From NCBI GenBank assembly GCA_965120375.1, contig CBCPMW010000005.1, positions 62,001-126,000 of the forward strand: 64,000 bases of DNA, given 5' to 3'. Made by a program: the position numbers and the translations under genes. The DNA comes from CASPLG01 sp965120375. Lineage in GTDB: Bacteria; Bacillota; Clostridia; Oscillospirales; Acutalibacteraceae. This document shows, piece by piece, positions 8,967 through 17,320 of the stretch. The notes below the pieces were generated by a model. The model was not told the origin of the DNA and ran no database searches. It saw nothing but the letters and a program-made list of their open reading frames with translations. Position 1 is the stretch's first letter; each line of letters begins with the position of its first letter.

Positions 8967-9959
8967 TTACCCTCTATCCATCTTAACACAGTTAAGTGGA
9001 TTTTCCATCATTGGTTTTTTTATTTGATCCCTTGAAACATGTGTATAAATTTCCGTTGTTCCCAAATTCTCGTGACCTAAAATTTCTTTAAGTACTCTTA
9101 TATCGGCCTTTGCATGTTGATACATAAGCGTTGCTGCAGTATGCCTGAGCTTATGCACCGAATATCCTTTCCCTTCAAGCCCTGAAAGAGACAAATATTT
9201 TTTTACTAGATCCTGAACCGTTTTTGGACTTATTCTGTTTTTATTTCTACTTATGAAAAAAGCTTCTTTATCTTTTTTAATTTTCGGTCTTACCTTTTTA
9301 TAATTCTCTATTGCATCTATGCACGCGTCATTTAAGTAGACTATTCTCTCTTTATTCCCTTTTCCTGTAACTTTTAAAGTAAAGTCGTCTCTAATATCAC
9401 AAATATTTATTCCAACAAGTTCAGAAAGCCTTATTCCGCAATTTAAAAAAATAGTGATTATGCACCAATCTCTTTCTTTCTGTAGGCCTCCATGTTCACG
9501 TACAGCATCTAGTAAAAGTCTACTCTCACCTAAAGTTAAAAACTTTGGCAAAGATTTTTTTATTCTAGGAGTTTCCAACTGTTCCAAAGGGTTAGTCTCT
9601 AAATCACCACTTTTTAAAGTCAAATATTTAAAAAATGCACGAAGACTCGATACTTTTCTAGCTCTAGTTGTTGCTGTATTTCCTTTCTCCCTCATAAGAA
9701 AATCCATATATTCAAATACATCAACTAATTTTATCTTTTTTATAAGATCTATATCGACATCACTTATCTTAATTTTTCTGAAATCTAAACTTTTGCTTCC
9801 TTGCTTTAAAATATTTTTCTGCTTTATATACCTGAAAAAAGTTCTCAGGTCCATATAATACTCATCGACCGTCCTCGGTGACTTCCCTCTTACAGTTTCC
9901 ATATACCCCAAAAATTTTCTTATAATTAGTGGCGATTCTTCAAACATACTACTCTTCAT
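8967..9959 (-). CDS. XerC/XerD-type tyrosine recombinase
   Basis: A 330-residue tyrosine recombinase with a SAM-like N-terminal core-binding domain (about 10-115) and a catalytic domain with every expected residue: R in CGIRLSELVG (about 175), K in GKGNKERIVYL, HKLRHTAATLM (about 262-272), H in LGHENLGTT and the nucleophile Tyr in EIYTHVSRDQ (about 306). Length and architecture fit the chromosome dimer resolvases XerC/XerD better than phage integrases, which usually carry an extra arm-binding domain. The frame is open far upstream through the two tRNA genes, but the real start is the ATG at 9959 because everything above it is tRNA sequence. The gene begins 35 bases after the tRNA-Thr 3' end and is probably read from the same promoter. 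An integrase of an old tRNA-targeting element is the alternative. Confidence 0.9.
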   Translation of the reverse strand: MKSSMFEESPLIIRKFLGYMETVRGKSPRTVDEYYMDLRTFFRYIKQKNILKQGSKSLDFRKIKISDVDIDLIKKIKLVDVFEYMDFLMREKGNTATTRARKVSSLRAFFKYLTLKSGDLETNPLEQLETPRIKKSLPKFLTLGESRLLLDAVREHGGLQKERDWCIITIFLNCGIRLSELVGINICDIRDDFTLKVTGKGNKERIVYLNDACIDAIENYKKVRPKIKKDKEAFFISRNKNRISPKTVQDLVKKYLSLSGLEGKGYSVHKLRHTAATLMYQHAKADIRVLKEILGHENLGTTEIYTHVSRDQIKKPMMENPLNCVKMDRG

Positions 9960-9994
9960 ATAAAAAACCTGCCGAAAATTAAATAAAAAAACAC

Positions 9995-10070
9995 TGGAGC
10001 TGATAATGCGATTCGAACGCACGACCTCATCCTTACCAAGGATGTGCTCTGCCAACTGAGCTATATCAGC
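9995..10070 (-). tRNA. tRNA-Thr (anticodon GGT)
   Basis: The minus strand from 10070 to 9995 folds as a 76-nt cloverleaf. The acceptor stem GCTGATA pairs with TATCAGC, the D arm has AGCTCAGTTGGCAGAGC, the anticodon loop is CTTGGTA with anticodon GGT, and the T arm has GTTCGAATC. The CCA end is encoded (9997-9995). It lies 10 bases after tRNA-Leu in the direction of transcription. Confidence 0.96.
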
Positions 10071-10080
10071 ATGACAAAAA

Positions 10081-10167
10081 TGGTGCGGATAACAGGAGTC
10101 GAACCTGCACGAACTTGCATTCATATGGACCTGAACCATACGCGTCTGCCAATTCCGCCATATCCGC
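10081..10167 (-). tRNA. tRNA-Leu (anticodon CAG)
   Basis: An 87-nt class II tRNA on the minus strand. The acceptor stem GCGGATA pairs with TATCCGC, the D arm is GGCGGAATTGGCAGACGC, the anticodon arm TATGG-TTCAGGT-CCATA gives anticodon CAG, and a long variable arm (ATGAATGCAAGTTCGT) is followed by a GGTTCGACTCC T arm. The CCA end is encoded (10083-10081). It is the first of two tRNAs behind one promoter. Confidence 0.96.
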
Positions 10168-10179
10168 CTGATAGCCAAT

Positions 10180-10208
10180 ATTTTACTAAAACAAATAAAT
10201 TTTGTCAA
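10180..10208 (-). promoter_or_regulatory. Promoter of the tRNA-Leu/tRNA-Thr (and probably recombinase) unit
   Basis: On the minus strand TTGACA (10208-10203), 17 bases, TAAAAT (10185-10180), ending 12 bases before the tRNA-Leu 5' end. This is a near-consensus sigma-A promoter at the distance expected for a tRNA operon. Confidence 0.75.
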
Positions 10209-10230
10209 TCATATATAAAACATAATATCT

Positions 10231-10256
10231 CAAAAAACAAAGCTCATTTTGTTTTA
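10231..10256 (-). terminator. Rho-independent terminator after ftsH
   Basis: AAAACAAA (10234-10241) and TTTGTTTT (10248-10255) form an 8-bp stem with a 6-base loop; on the minus strand a run of T follows. It sits about 20 bases after the ftsH stop codon. The stem is AT-rich, so it may be weak. Confidence 0.5.
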
Positions 10257-10273
10257 ATTAATAACAATAAAAC

Positions 10274-12097
10274 TTAGCTCCCTTCCATGATTGATTTGAA
10301 ATCTTTCCCACTCATTTTTTCGTTATTAATTAGGAACTCAGCTACTTTATGGAGATCAGTTACATGAGTCCTTAATATCTTTTTAGTCATCGAATAGCAG
10401 TAATCTATTATCCTACGCACTTCTTTATCTATTTTTGAGGCTGTTTCTTCAGAATAGTTCTTAATAGCACCTGTACCACGACCAATAAACACTTCATTTT
10501 GCTGATCGCCATACTGTATCGGGCCTAGAACATCACTCATTCCGTATTTCATAACCATATGTCTTGCTGTCTTAGTAGCTCTTTCTATATCATTAGAAGC
10601 TCCAGTCGAAATTTCACCAATAACCAATTCTTCTGCAACACGTCCAGCAAGCAAAACAACTATATTTTCTTCCATTTTCTTATTGGAGATGTATCTTTCA
10701 TCCTTTTCCGGTAAAGACAAAGTATACCCACCTGCCATACCAGTTGGTATAATAGATATTTGGTGAACCTCGTCTTGAGTTGGACAAAAATACGTAGCTA
10801 TAGCGTGACCACTCTCATGATACGCTGTGATTTCTTTCTCTTTTTTCGTCATAACTCTAGATTTTTTCTCTGTCCCGGCGATAACCTTAATGGTAGCCTG
10901 CTCAACCTCTTTCATAGTAATTAAATCTAAATTTTTTCTAGCTGCAAGAAGAGCAGACTCATTTATTAAATTTTCTAAGTCTGCTCCCGTAAAACCTGCC
11001 GTAGTTTGTGCAATCGTTCTAAGTTTCACATCTGGTCCAAACGGCTTCCCTTTAGCATGAACTCTTAAGATATCTTCTCTCCCTTTAACATCTGGGTAAC
11101 CAACCATAATCTGCCGGTCAAACCTTCCCGGCCTCATAAGTGCAGGATCTAATATATCTGGTCTATTCGTAGCCGCAATCATTATTACGCCCTCATTTGC
11201 ACCAAATCCGTCCATTTCAACTAAAAGCTGATTTAAAGTTTGCTCTCTCTCGTCGTGTCCTCCGCCAAGTCCGGTCCCTCTTTGCCGGCCTACAGCATCT
11301 ATTTCATCCATAAAAATTATACATGGTGAATTCTTTTTTGCTCTATCAAACAAATCTCTAACCCTAGAAGCTCCAACACCAACAAACATTTCGACAAAAT
11401 CAGAACCTGAAATGGAGAAAAACGGAACCCCAGCTTCACCTGCAACAGCTCTAGCAAGTAAAGTCTTCCCTGTTCCTGGCGGCCCTACAAGCAAAACACC
11501 TTTTGGAATTCTGGCTCCCAAAGAATTATATTTCTTAGGATTTTTCAAAAAATCAACTATTTCAAAAAGCTCTTCTTTTTCCTCATCTGCTCCCGCAACG
11601 TCCTTAAATGTAGTTTTTCTTTTTTCATCAGCCATATCTTTTATTTTTGCTTTACCAAATCCCAGCTGTTTACCGCCATCTCCCACTATACTAAGTTTTT
11701 TCATGAACATCCAGGAAAGTACTCCCAAAACAACAACAGGTAAAACAACAAAAATGATGGTGCTTATAATCCAAGAAGTATCTGGAGACTTAGTAAGATT
11801 ATAAACCATAGGATTTTCTGGATTTTCTTTGTCGTATTCTAGTATATAATCGCGAATATCACTGTACATCAAACTGACGCTCGGGGCGGAATAATAAACC
11901 ACATTTCCGTCTTTCAGCTTTACTTCCATTTCCCCTGATCCTAAATTCATGTTATATTCTACTACTTCATGATTCTTAAATTTGTTTACAACCTCAGAAT
12001 AACTATAACTCCTTTGCGGTATCGCTCCATTTATCGCAGTTATAATTAAAATAACAATTATTGGTAACCCTAAAGCTGCTATCATGCTTCTTATCAT
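10274..12097 (-). CDS. ftsH: ATP-dependent zinc metalloprotease FtsH
   Basis: A membrane-bound AAA+ protease that degrades unassembled or damaged membrane proteins and some regulators. The N-terminal membrane helix (about 7-24) and a second one (about 95-120) flank an extracytoplasmic segment. The AAA domain shows GPPGTGKT (about 204-211), IIFMDEIDAVGRQRG (Walker B, about 255) and the SRH region MRPGRFDRQI; the protease domain has HESGH (about 425-429) and the downstream zinc-binding Asp region VIGEISTGASNDIERAT. The length (607 aa) is normal. I prefer the ATG at 12097, 9 bases after GGAG; the frame is open to a TTG at 12145, but that has no proper ribosome site. It follows hpt and tilS, a conserved Gram-positive order. 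Confidence 0.95.
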   Translation of the reverse strand: MIRSMIAALGLPIIVILIITAINGAIPQRSYSYSEVVNKFKNHEVVEYNMNLGSGEMEVKLKDGNVVYYSAPSVSLMYSDIRDYILEYDKENPENPMVYNLTKSPDTSWIISTIIFVVLPVVVLGVLSWMFMKKLSIVGDGGKQLGFGKAKIKDMADEKRKTTFKDVAGADEEKEELFEIVDFLKNPKKYNSLGARIPKGVLLVGPPGTGKTLLARAVAGEAGVPFFSISGSDFVEMFVGVGASRVRDLFDRAKKNSPCIIFMDEIDAVGRQRGTGLGGGHDEREQTLNQLLVEMDGFGANEGVIMIAATNRPDILDPALMRPGRFDRQIMVGYPDVKGREDILRVHAKGKPFGPDVKLRTIAQTTAGFTGADLENLINESALLAARKNLDLITMKEVEQATIKVIAGTEKKSRVMTKKEKEITAYHESGHAIATYFCPTQDEVHQISIIPTGMAGGYTLSLPEKDERYISNKKMEENIVVLLAGRVAEELVIGEISTGASNDIERATKTARHMVMKYGMSDVLGPIQYGDQQNEVFIGRGTGAIKNYSEETASKIDKEVRRIIDYCYSMTKKILRTHVTDLHKVAEFLINNEKMSGKDFKSIMEGS

Positions 12098-12154
12098 TTT
12101 TTTATTCTCCAAGCTGCTATTCAACTCCTTAGTAAGTTTTAACAAATCCTTATT

Positions 12155-12691
12155 TTATTTATAAATGCTCTGTTTCAGTACTCCTACAAAAGGCAAATTT
12201 CTATACTCTTCTTTGTAATCAAGTCCATATCCAATAACAAATTCATCCGGTATCTCCGCTCCCACGTAATCTGCTTTTACTTGAGATTTTCTGGCCATAG
12301 GTTTATCTAATAAAGTACAAATTTTTATACTTTTGGGATTTCTTTGCTCCAAAATCCTTGTGATATAACTAAGCGTTTGGCCACTATCCAATATATCTTC
12401 CACTATTAAAAGGTCAAATCCTTCGAGTGGAATATCCAAATCTTTCAGTATTTTAACTACCCCACTGCTCTTTAGTCCACCACGATAACTAGACACAGCC
12501 ATAAAATCTATCTGGCAAGGTATAGAGATACACCTCATGAGGTCTGACATAAAAACAATAGATCCTTTTAAAACACTTATCATTAGCAAATTTTTATCTA
12601 TATAATCTTTACTTATTTTTTCTCCTAAATTTTTTACTATACTTCGAATTTTATCTTCATCTACTAATATCTTTTCTATGTCATCTAACAT
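12155..12691 (-). CDS. hpt: Hypoxanthine phosphoribosyltransferase
   Basis: A 178-residue purine salvage enzyme that makes IMP or GMP from hypoxanthine or guanine and PRPP. The PRPP-binding loop reads LLIVEDILDSGQTLSYI (about 94-110), and the N-terminal LKGSIVFMSDLMR and the C-terminal DEFVIGYGLDY fit the HPRT family. The ATG follows TAGGA by 7 bases. It lies 9 bases after tilS and about 55 bases before the chosen ftsH start; tilS-hpt-ftsH is a conserved order in Bacillota. Confidence 0.95.
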   Translation of the reverse strand: MLDDIEKILVDEDKIRSIVKNLGEKISKDYIDKNLLMISVLKGSIVFMSDLMRCISIPCQIDFMAVSSYRGGLKSSGVVKILKDLDIPLEGFDLLIVEDILDSGQTLSYITRILEQRNPKSIKICTLLDKPMARKSQVKADYVGAEIPDEFVIGYGLDYKEEYRNLPFVGVLKQSIYK

Positions 12692-12700
12692 TAAAAAATC

Positions 12701-14056
12701 CTACTCCTCACATATTACCCCTATTAATTTTGTTTGACTTCTAACTCTGTATTTTTCACAAACACCTATACTATACATCCATACAATATCGTTTTCATTG
12801 CACAAAATAGGTAAATTATCTCTCAAATCTTTGGGAATCTTTAGCTCATTAAAAAGCTTTTTAACTTTTTTAGTAACACCCCTACCACAAGGAACGAAAA
12901 TATCTCCAGGCCGCCTATTTCTAAAAACCAGCGTACCCATATCGATACTTCCCATATCAATAGAATTCCTAAGCATTTCGCTATCTTCTTCAGCTAACCT
13001 AGAAAAATCTTCTAAGTTCAACGTTCTAATTATGAACGTTTTTTTTGCTTCTGTCAAGATATTTATACTTTGAACTTTATAGCTCCACCAAACAATACCA
13101 TTTTTTTTATCTTTATTTTCAAAAATACTTAAATTGCCATTTTTTACTATAATATTTTTATTAAATCCTAGCGTAAAAGATTTCATCTCCCCTTCAATAA
13201 CTTTATTTACTCTTTCTACCAAGCTAAAAGTTGGCGACTTAAAACCAAATTTATCTAGAATTTTTATTATAACTCTGTTTTTAATAGACATTGGTAATTT
13301 CTTTATTTTTTCTATATTAAATCCATCGATTTCATCCAATTTAATGAACTCCTCACTAGAGACTTTATTTAAATAACTAGCATCTTCAGAAATATTTACA
13401 AAAAATCTTCTAAAACTATTATCAAGTCCTGGATTTATTTTTTTTAAACATGAAATTATACCGGATCTGATCCTATTTCTTGTATAATCACACGTAAAAT
13501 TTGTGCTATCATTCACAAAATCAAGAGCATTTGTTCTGCAGTACTCTTCAATTTCATATCTAGAAACGTTTATAAATGGACGAATAATTTTACCTCTAAC
13601 CGGAGGTATCCCACAAAGGCCGCCAAGGGCACATCCTCTTGTTAGATTTAATATAACTGTTTCTATATTATCTGACAAAGTGTGAGCCGTTGCTATTTTA
13701 CTTGAATTTTTAGCAATTTCATTGAAGTATTTGTATCTTACAAGACGTCCGCACTCTTCTAGTCCCATTTTAAATTTAGAAGAAAGCTTTTTTACATTTT
13801 CCTGCTTTACGAAAAGTTTTATATTCCACTTTTTGCAAAGTTCCCTTACAAAAAGTTCATCCCTAGAGGATTCTTCGCCGCGTAAATTATGATTTATATG
13901 AGCTGCATAAAGTTTTATATTACTTTCACAAAGTATGGATTTTAAAAAATGAAGAAGTGCTACTGAATCAGCTCCACCTGAAAGTCCAACTACAATAGAA
14001 TCCACTTTTGATAACATATCAAATTTTTTTATTGTTTCACACGCCTTATGGTGCAA
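12701..14056 (-). CDS. tilS: tRNA(Ile)-lysidine synthase
   Basis: A 451-residue enzyme that converts C34 of the CAU-anticodon isoleucine tRNA to lysidine using ATP and lysine, changing it from Met to Ile decoding. The PP-loop ATP-binding motif SGGADS is at residues 26-31, followed by AAHINHNLRGEESSRDE and ATAHTLSDNIETVILNLTRG, all typical of TilS. The C-terminal domain ends with a GDIFVPCGRGVTKKVKKLFNE-like region recognised as the TilS C domain. The TTG start lies 9 bases after GGAGG and overlaps the 3' end of dnaB by 11 bases, so it is probably translated by coupling. Confidence 0.95.
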   Translation of the reverse strand: MHHKACETIKKFDMLSKVDSIVVGLSGGADSVALLHFLKSILCESNIKLYAAHINHNLRGEESSRDELFVRELCKKWNIKLFVKQENVKKLSSKFKMGLEECGRLVRYKYFNEIAKNSSKIATAHTLSDNIETVILNLTRGCALGGLCGIPPVRGKIIRPFINVSRYEIEEYCRTNALDFVNDSTNFTCDYTRNRIRSGIISCLKKINPGLDNSFRRFFVNISEDASYLNKVSSEEFIKLDEIDGFNIEKIKKLPMSIKNRVIIKILDKFGFKSPTFSLVERVNKVIEGEMKSFTLGFNKNIIVKNGNLSIFENKDKKNGIVWWSYKVQSINILTEAKKTFIIRTLNLEDFSRLAEEDSEMLRNSIDMGSIDMGTLVFRNRRPGDIFVPCGRGVTKKVKKLFNELKIPKDLRDNLPILCNENDIVWMYSIGVCEKYRVRSQTKLIGVICEE

Positions 14057-15407
14057 CTCGATTCGCCTCCACGGCAGTAAATTTCATAAACTCACCTTGC
14101 CAGTGCAGTGGAACAGATCTTGTTTCACCGTGACGATTCTTTGCAACTATACATTCTCCACTATTTTTATTTTCATTTGAGTTTTCGTTGTCTGAATAAT
14201 ACCCTTCTCTGTATAAAAACAAAACCATATCAGCATCTTGTTCTATTGATCCAGAATCTCTTAGGTCTGACAAAATTGGCCTATGATCTGCTCTTTGTTC
14301 ACTCGCTCTTGAAAGTTGCGATAGCGTAATAACAGGAACGTCTAACTCCTTTGCCATTATTTTTAAATTTCTTGTAATTTCTGAAATTTCTTGAACACGA
14401 TTTTCTATTCTTTTTGCACTAGACATAAGCTGAAGATAATCTATTATCACAAGATCCACACCGTTTAGTCTTCTTAATTTCGCTTTCATCTCAGGAATAG
14501 TTATACCTGGGGTATCATCTATATATATTTTTGCTTTAGATAAAACATCCCCAGTTTCAATTAAGCGTAGCCACTCATCATCACTCAGTTTGCCTGTTCT
14601 TAGATTTTGTCCTTTTACCATCGCTTCTATCGACATCATTCTTGATACTATTTGCTCTTTTGTCATCTCTAATGAAAAAAAGGCTATTTTTAAATTTTCT
14701 TTTAATGCCACACTAGTCACTACATTTAAAGCAAAACTAGTTTTCCCCATACCAGGTCTTGCCGCAAGCAAAATTAAATCCGACTTATTAAGACCCATTA
14801 TCACTCTATCTAGATCCCTTATTCCAGTAGAAATTCCAGTATATTTTTTTGAATCAGTTGAATTTAACGTATCTAATCTATCAAATTCTCTTACTATTAT
14901 TTCGTTTATCCTCTCAAGCCCTTGTACAGCCTTTCCTTGTCTTATGTCAAATATTCTTTGCTCTGCTAAATTTAGAATTTCATCGGCTTCAGCTTCACAA
15001 GCTTTGGCTTCTTCTATAATTTCTTGCGCTGCTAAAATCAAAACTCGCATATTGTATTTATCTTTTACAATATTTGCATAAGCTTCTACGTTTGACACTG
15101 ATGGAACTATTTGCGCAAGCTGCAAAAGATATGCTCTACATGAATTTTCTTCAAAATCTTGCGATTTTACTTTGCTAAGTACAGTTACGTAATCTATCTT
15201 TTCGCCAGATATAAACATATCAAGCATTATATCGTAAATTATTTTATGATTCGGTATATAAAAATAATCTTTAGATTTTATTATATCTGCCACCTTATCC
15301 ATACAAGTGCAATCTATTAAAACTGATCCTAATATAGACTGTTCTGCTTCTATACTGTGAGGTAAACTAGCTGTAATATAGTCTGTATCTAAAATTTTAA
15401 CTTCCAC
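14046..15407 (-). CDS. dnaB: Replicative DNA helicase DnaB (DnaC in Bacillus)
   Basis: A 453-residue hexameric helicase that unwinds DNA at the replication fork. It has the N-terminal DnaB domain beginning SLPHSIEAEQSILGS, a linker, and a RecA-like motor with Walker A LAARPGMGKTSFALNV, SLEMTKEQIVSRM, Walker B DLVIIDYLQLM, and SQLSRASEQRADHRPILSDL followed by DLRDSGSIEQDAD. The length is normal and no intein is present. GTG start with GGAGA about 8 bases upstream. It overlaps tilS by 11 bases and seems to head the dnaB-tilS-hpt-ftsH operon. Confidence 0.96.
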   Translation of the reverse strand: MEVKILDTDYITASLPHSIEAEQSILGSVLIDCTCMDKVADIIKSKDYFYIPNHKIIYDIMLDMFISGEKIDYVTVLSKVKSQDFEENSCRAYLLQLAQIVPSVSNVEAYANIVKDKYNMRVLILAAQEIIEEAKACEAEADEILNLAEQRIFDIRQGKAVQGLERINEIIVREFDRLDTLNSTDSKKYTGISTGIRDLDRVIMGLNKSDLILLAARPGMGKTSFALNVVTSVALKENLKIAFFSLEMTKEQIVSRMMSIEAMVKGQNLRTGKLSDDEWLRLIETGDVLSKAKIYIDDTPGITIPEMKAKLRRLNGVDLVIIDYLQLMSSAKRIENRVQEISEITRNLKIMAKELDVPVITLSQLSRASEQRADHRPILSDLRDSGSIEQDADMVLFLYREGYYSDNENSNENKNSGECIVAKNRHGETRSVPLHWQGEFMKFTAVEANRVAP

Positions 15408-15440
15408 TTATTTAATCTCCTATTCAATTAATATAAAAAA

Positions 15441-16001
15441 TCAAACTTTACCAAGCTTCCAACACTGATGGCACAAACTTTTATATTTCTCGTCTCCTCC
15501 AATATCTAAGGTATTGCCTTCGTAAATTACACTTTCCCCCGAATATCTAGCATTTATTACGGCCTTACGTCCACATTTGGCACACATAGACGGAATTTCA
15601 CGTATTGTATCCGAAACTTCAATAAGTCTCCTACTCCCTTCAAAAAGATGACTTTTATAGTCCGTTTTTAGGCCGTAACACATCACCATTACACCTTGAT
15701 CCACAAGAGTTCTAAGTTCATCAATTTGTTCTTTAGTAAAAAACTGTGCTTCATCTGCAATTAAAATTTCATAAATTTCTAAATTTTCTACAGATTCTTT
15801 AATCGTTTTAAAACCCGGAACTACAAAAGCTTGACTTGATAACCCGGATCTTGACTTTACTCGAGTTGGTCCCGACCGAGTATCTACACCTGGCTTAATA
15901 AGCGCTACTTTTTTTCCGTTTTCTTCAAAGTTAAACTTCTTCATCAGTGCATTTGCTGTTTTGCTTGAGCTCATTACCCCATAATAAAAATATAGCTTCA
16001 T
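15441..16001 (-). CDS. tdk: Thymidine kinase (type II)
   Basis: A 186-residue enzyme that phosphorylates thymidine in the salvage pathway. The P-loop is GVMSSSKT (8-15), a variant with Ser where the classical Walker A has the Gly before Lys. DEAQFF (about 83-88) is the second nucleotide site with the catalytic Glu, and two Cys pairs (CAKC near 135 and CHQC near the C-terminus) form the structural zinc site. I take the ATG at 16001; the frame is open for 8 more codons to a TTG at 16025, which would add residues not typical of the family. It lies 33 bases upstream of dnaB on the same strand. Confidence 0.92.
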   Translation of the reverse strand: MKLYFYYGVMSSSKTANALMKKFNFEENGKKVALIKPGVDTRSGPTRVKSRSGLSSQAFVVPGFKTIKESVENLEIYEILIADEAQFFTKEQIDELRTLVDQGVMVMCYGLKTDYKSHLFEGSRRLIEVSDTIREIPSMCAKCGRKAVINARYSGESVIYEGNTLDIGGDEKYKSLCHQCWKLGKV

Positions 16002-16265
16002 AAAAAAACTCTTTTCCCTTCCCAATAGAAAAACTTTTTATACATCGGAAACTTTGCCTCTTTAAAGACAAATAAAAATGCTAAATTAAAAAGTGCTTTT
16101 ATGTACCACTTAAGTATACAATATTTTGTATAAAAATTCAGTAAATTTTTAGGTGGAATCCGAAAAACTAATTCCAGAACAATAAATTTTTTATTGTATA
16201 TCTTATTTTTAACTAAATAAAACCCAGTAGTTAATTCTATAAACTCTATTTTCATTAATTTTTCT
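16002..16265. other. Intergenic region upstream of tdk with no supported gene
   Basis: An AT-rich stretch of about 260 bases between the terminator of the protease operon and tdk. An 85-codon minus-strand frame exists here but has no ribosome site and no recognisable similarity. The tdk promoter should lie here, but no good -35/-10 pair stands out. Confidence 0.5.
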
Positions 16266-16269
16266 AATA

Positions 16270-16310
16270 AAAAAATAGAACTTCAAAAAAATTCTAAAGT
16301 TCTATTTAAA
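16270..16310 (-). terminator. Rho-independent terminator of the cysteine protease operon
   Basis: AAATAGAACTT (16273-16283) and AAGTTCTATTT (16297-16307) make a perfect 11-bp stem with a 13-base loop. On the minus strand the stem is followed by a run of T, about 30 bases after the stop codon at 16336. It closes the four-gene operon from 19944. Confidence 0.8.
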
Positions 16311-16335
16311 AAATTTATAAATTCAACTTTTTTAC

Positions 16336-17019
16336 TTATGAGTTTGTATTCTTTTCAAAAATCATTATGGCACTATCTTTCTTACCGTTTATATATTTGA
16401 CAAATTCATCATCTGTTTTAAAAGTCATAAGTTTCTTTGCCGTCTCTAGTCTAGGAGCCCCAGGAGCACTGTTCACCAGTATCCATCCTCCGTCCACTTT
16501 AACAGCCGTCACGTAGTGATTGCTTGCCAATATCACTACTCCCTTTTTAGCAGAACCATCAACACTCTTTAGTTTATCTACATTTTTATCAAAAGATGCT
16601 TCAGAATCAGGAGTTAAACCGCATGTATTCTGCAACAAATCGACCAATGAGCATCCCGCATCAAAGTTAATTAAATCTAATTGTTCCCCACGCTTAACTA
16701 GGTCGTTACGTTCTTTTTTTAGTTTTTCGTAAACGGTTCCTGGATTTACACATTCTCCAAGTTTTGCAAACCGAGCTTCTTGTCCATTAAAATAAAGATC
16801 TAAAACAGCTATTGCGTAGAGCCAGCAATCATTTTTAGATTGTCTCCCTATAGCAAAACCAAGAGTTCCACTGTAGCAAATTATCTTTTGCTCCTCTTCT
16901 CCATCTTTATAAAAATCCCAGAAAAATTCATGTCCTTGTACTTTTGCATATTTGTTACTACTCTCTTTGTTATTTTTAATTAGTCCGAGAATCTCATCGG
17001 CCCAACCCTTCCCTGTCAA
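16336..17019 (-). pseudogene. Third papain/C39-like cysteine protease: protease-domain part of a broken gene
   Basis: This 227-codon frame holds an apparently complete protease domain: GRQSKNDCWLYAI with Gln60 (oxyanion hole) and Cys65 (nucleophile), SNHYVTAV with His168, and WILVNSAPG with Asn183 in the third triad position. It shares the Q-x4-C-W spacing with the two upstream paralogues but has Asn where they have Asp. It begins in a different frame from the anchor and linker part; a TAA sits just before its first possible start (TTG at 17019), which has no ribosome site. A +1 shift near 16997-17019 would join the two parts. Either the gene is inactivated, or a base-call error or recoding is involved. 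Independent expression of the domain is unlikely. Confidence 0.75.
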
Positions 17020-17320
17020 TTATATTGCGAGATCTAAAACAAGACACGGTTTCTTCACCGACAGTCTGTGTCAGGATATCTTGAGGCTGTTGTTCTTGTT
17101 TCGGTGTTGGCAACGGGCTCTGCGGAAAACTGCCAGTGTTCGATTCACCTAAATCACTGTTTCGACTCCTATCATCAGAACTTCCAAGGATTCTACCCTG
17201 GCTTGTTAAATCTCTGGACGATCCTCTTGACCTTATCCTCCAGATAACAAGACCTACAACAAGTGCCAAACCTAAGCCAGATAAAACTGGAAGTATCTAT
17301 TTTACTACATTTTTACTCAT
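16994..17320 (-). pseudogene. Third cysteine protease: anchor and linker part with an early TAG
   Basis: An ATG at 17320 with GAAGGTGG 6 bases upstream overlaps the TGA of the preceding protease gene (ATGA). It encodes MSKNVVK and then a TAG. Directly after the TAG, in the same frame, comes a good membrane segment (ILPVLSGLGLALVVGLVIW), RIRSRG, and a Ser/Gln/Pro-rich linker ending about 17000 next to the protease domain in another frame. The sense frame on both sides of the TAG and the coupled start show that this was the N-terminus of one anchored protease of about 320 aa. Two lesions (amber codon at 17299-17297 and a frameshift) argue for decay rather than one sequencing error. Confidence 0.7.

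Noticed and set aside
9995..10070. att duplication of the tRNA-Thr 3' end
   Set aside because: I looked for a second copy of the T-arm and acceptor sequence within the window and saw none; it cannot be excluded outside.
9960..10208. Extended N-terminus of the recombinase
   Set aside because: The extra 83 codons run through tRNA-Thr and tRNA-Leu; the start is the ATG at 9959.
15441..16001. tdk as a dead kinase because of the SSSKT P-loop
   Set aside because: The Lys and Thr are kept, the DEAQFF site and zinc Cys pairs are intact, and I recall that similar variants occur in Clostridia, so inactivity is not supported.
15998..16255. 85-codon minus-strand frame upstream of tdk
   Set aside because: No ribosome site, overlaps the tdk start, composition like translated AT-rich non-coding DNA, no recognisable motif.
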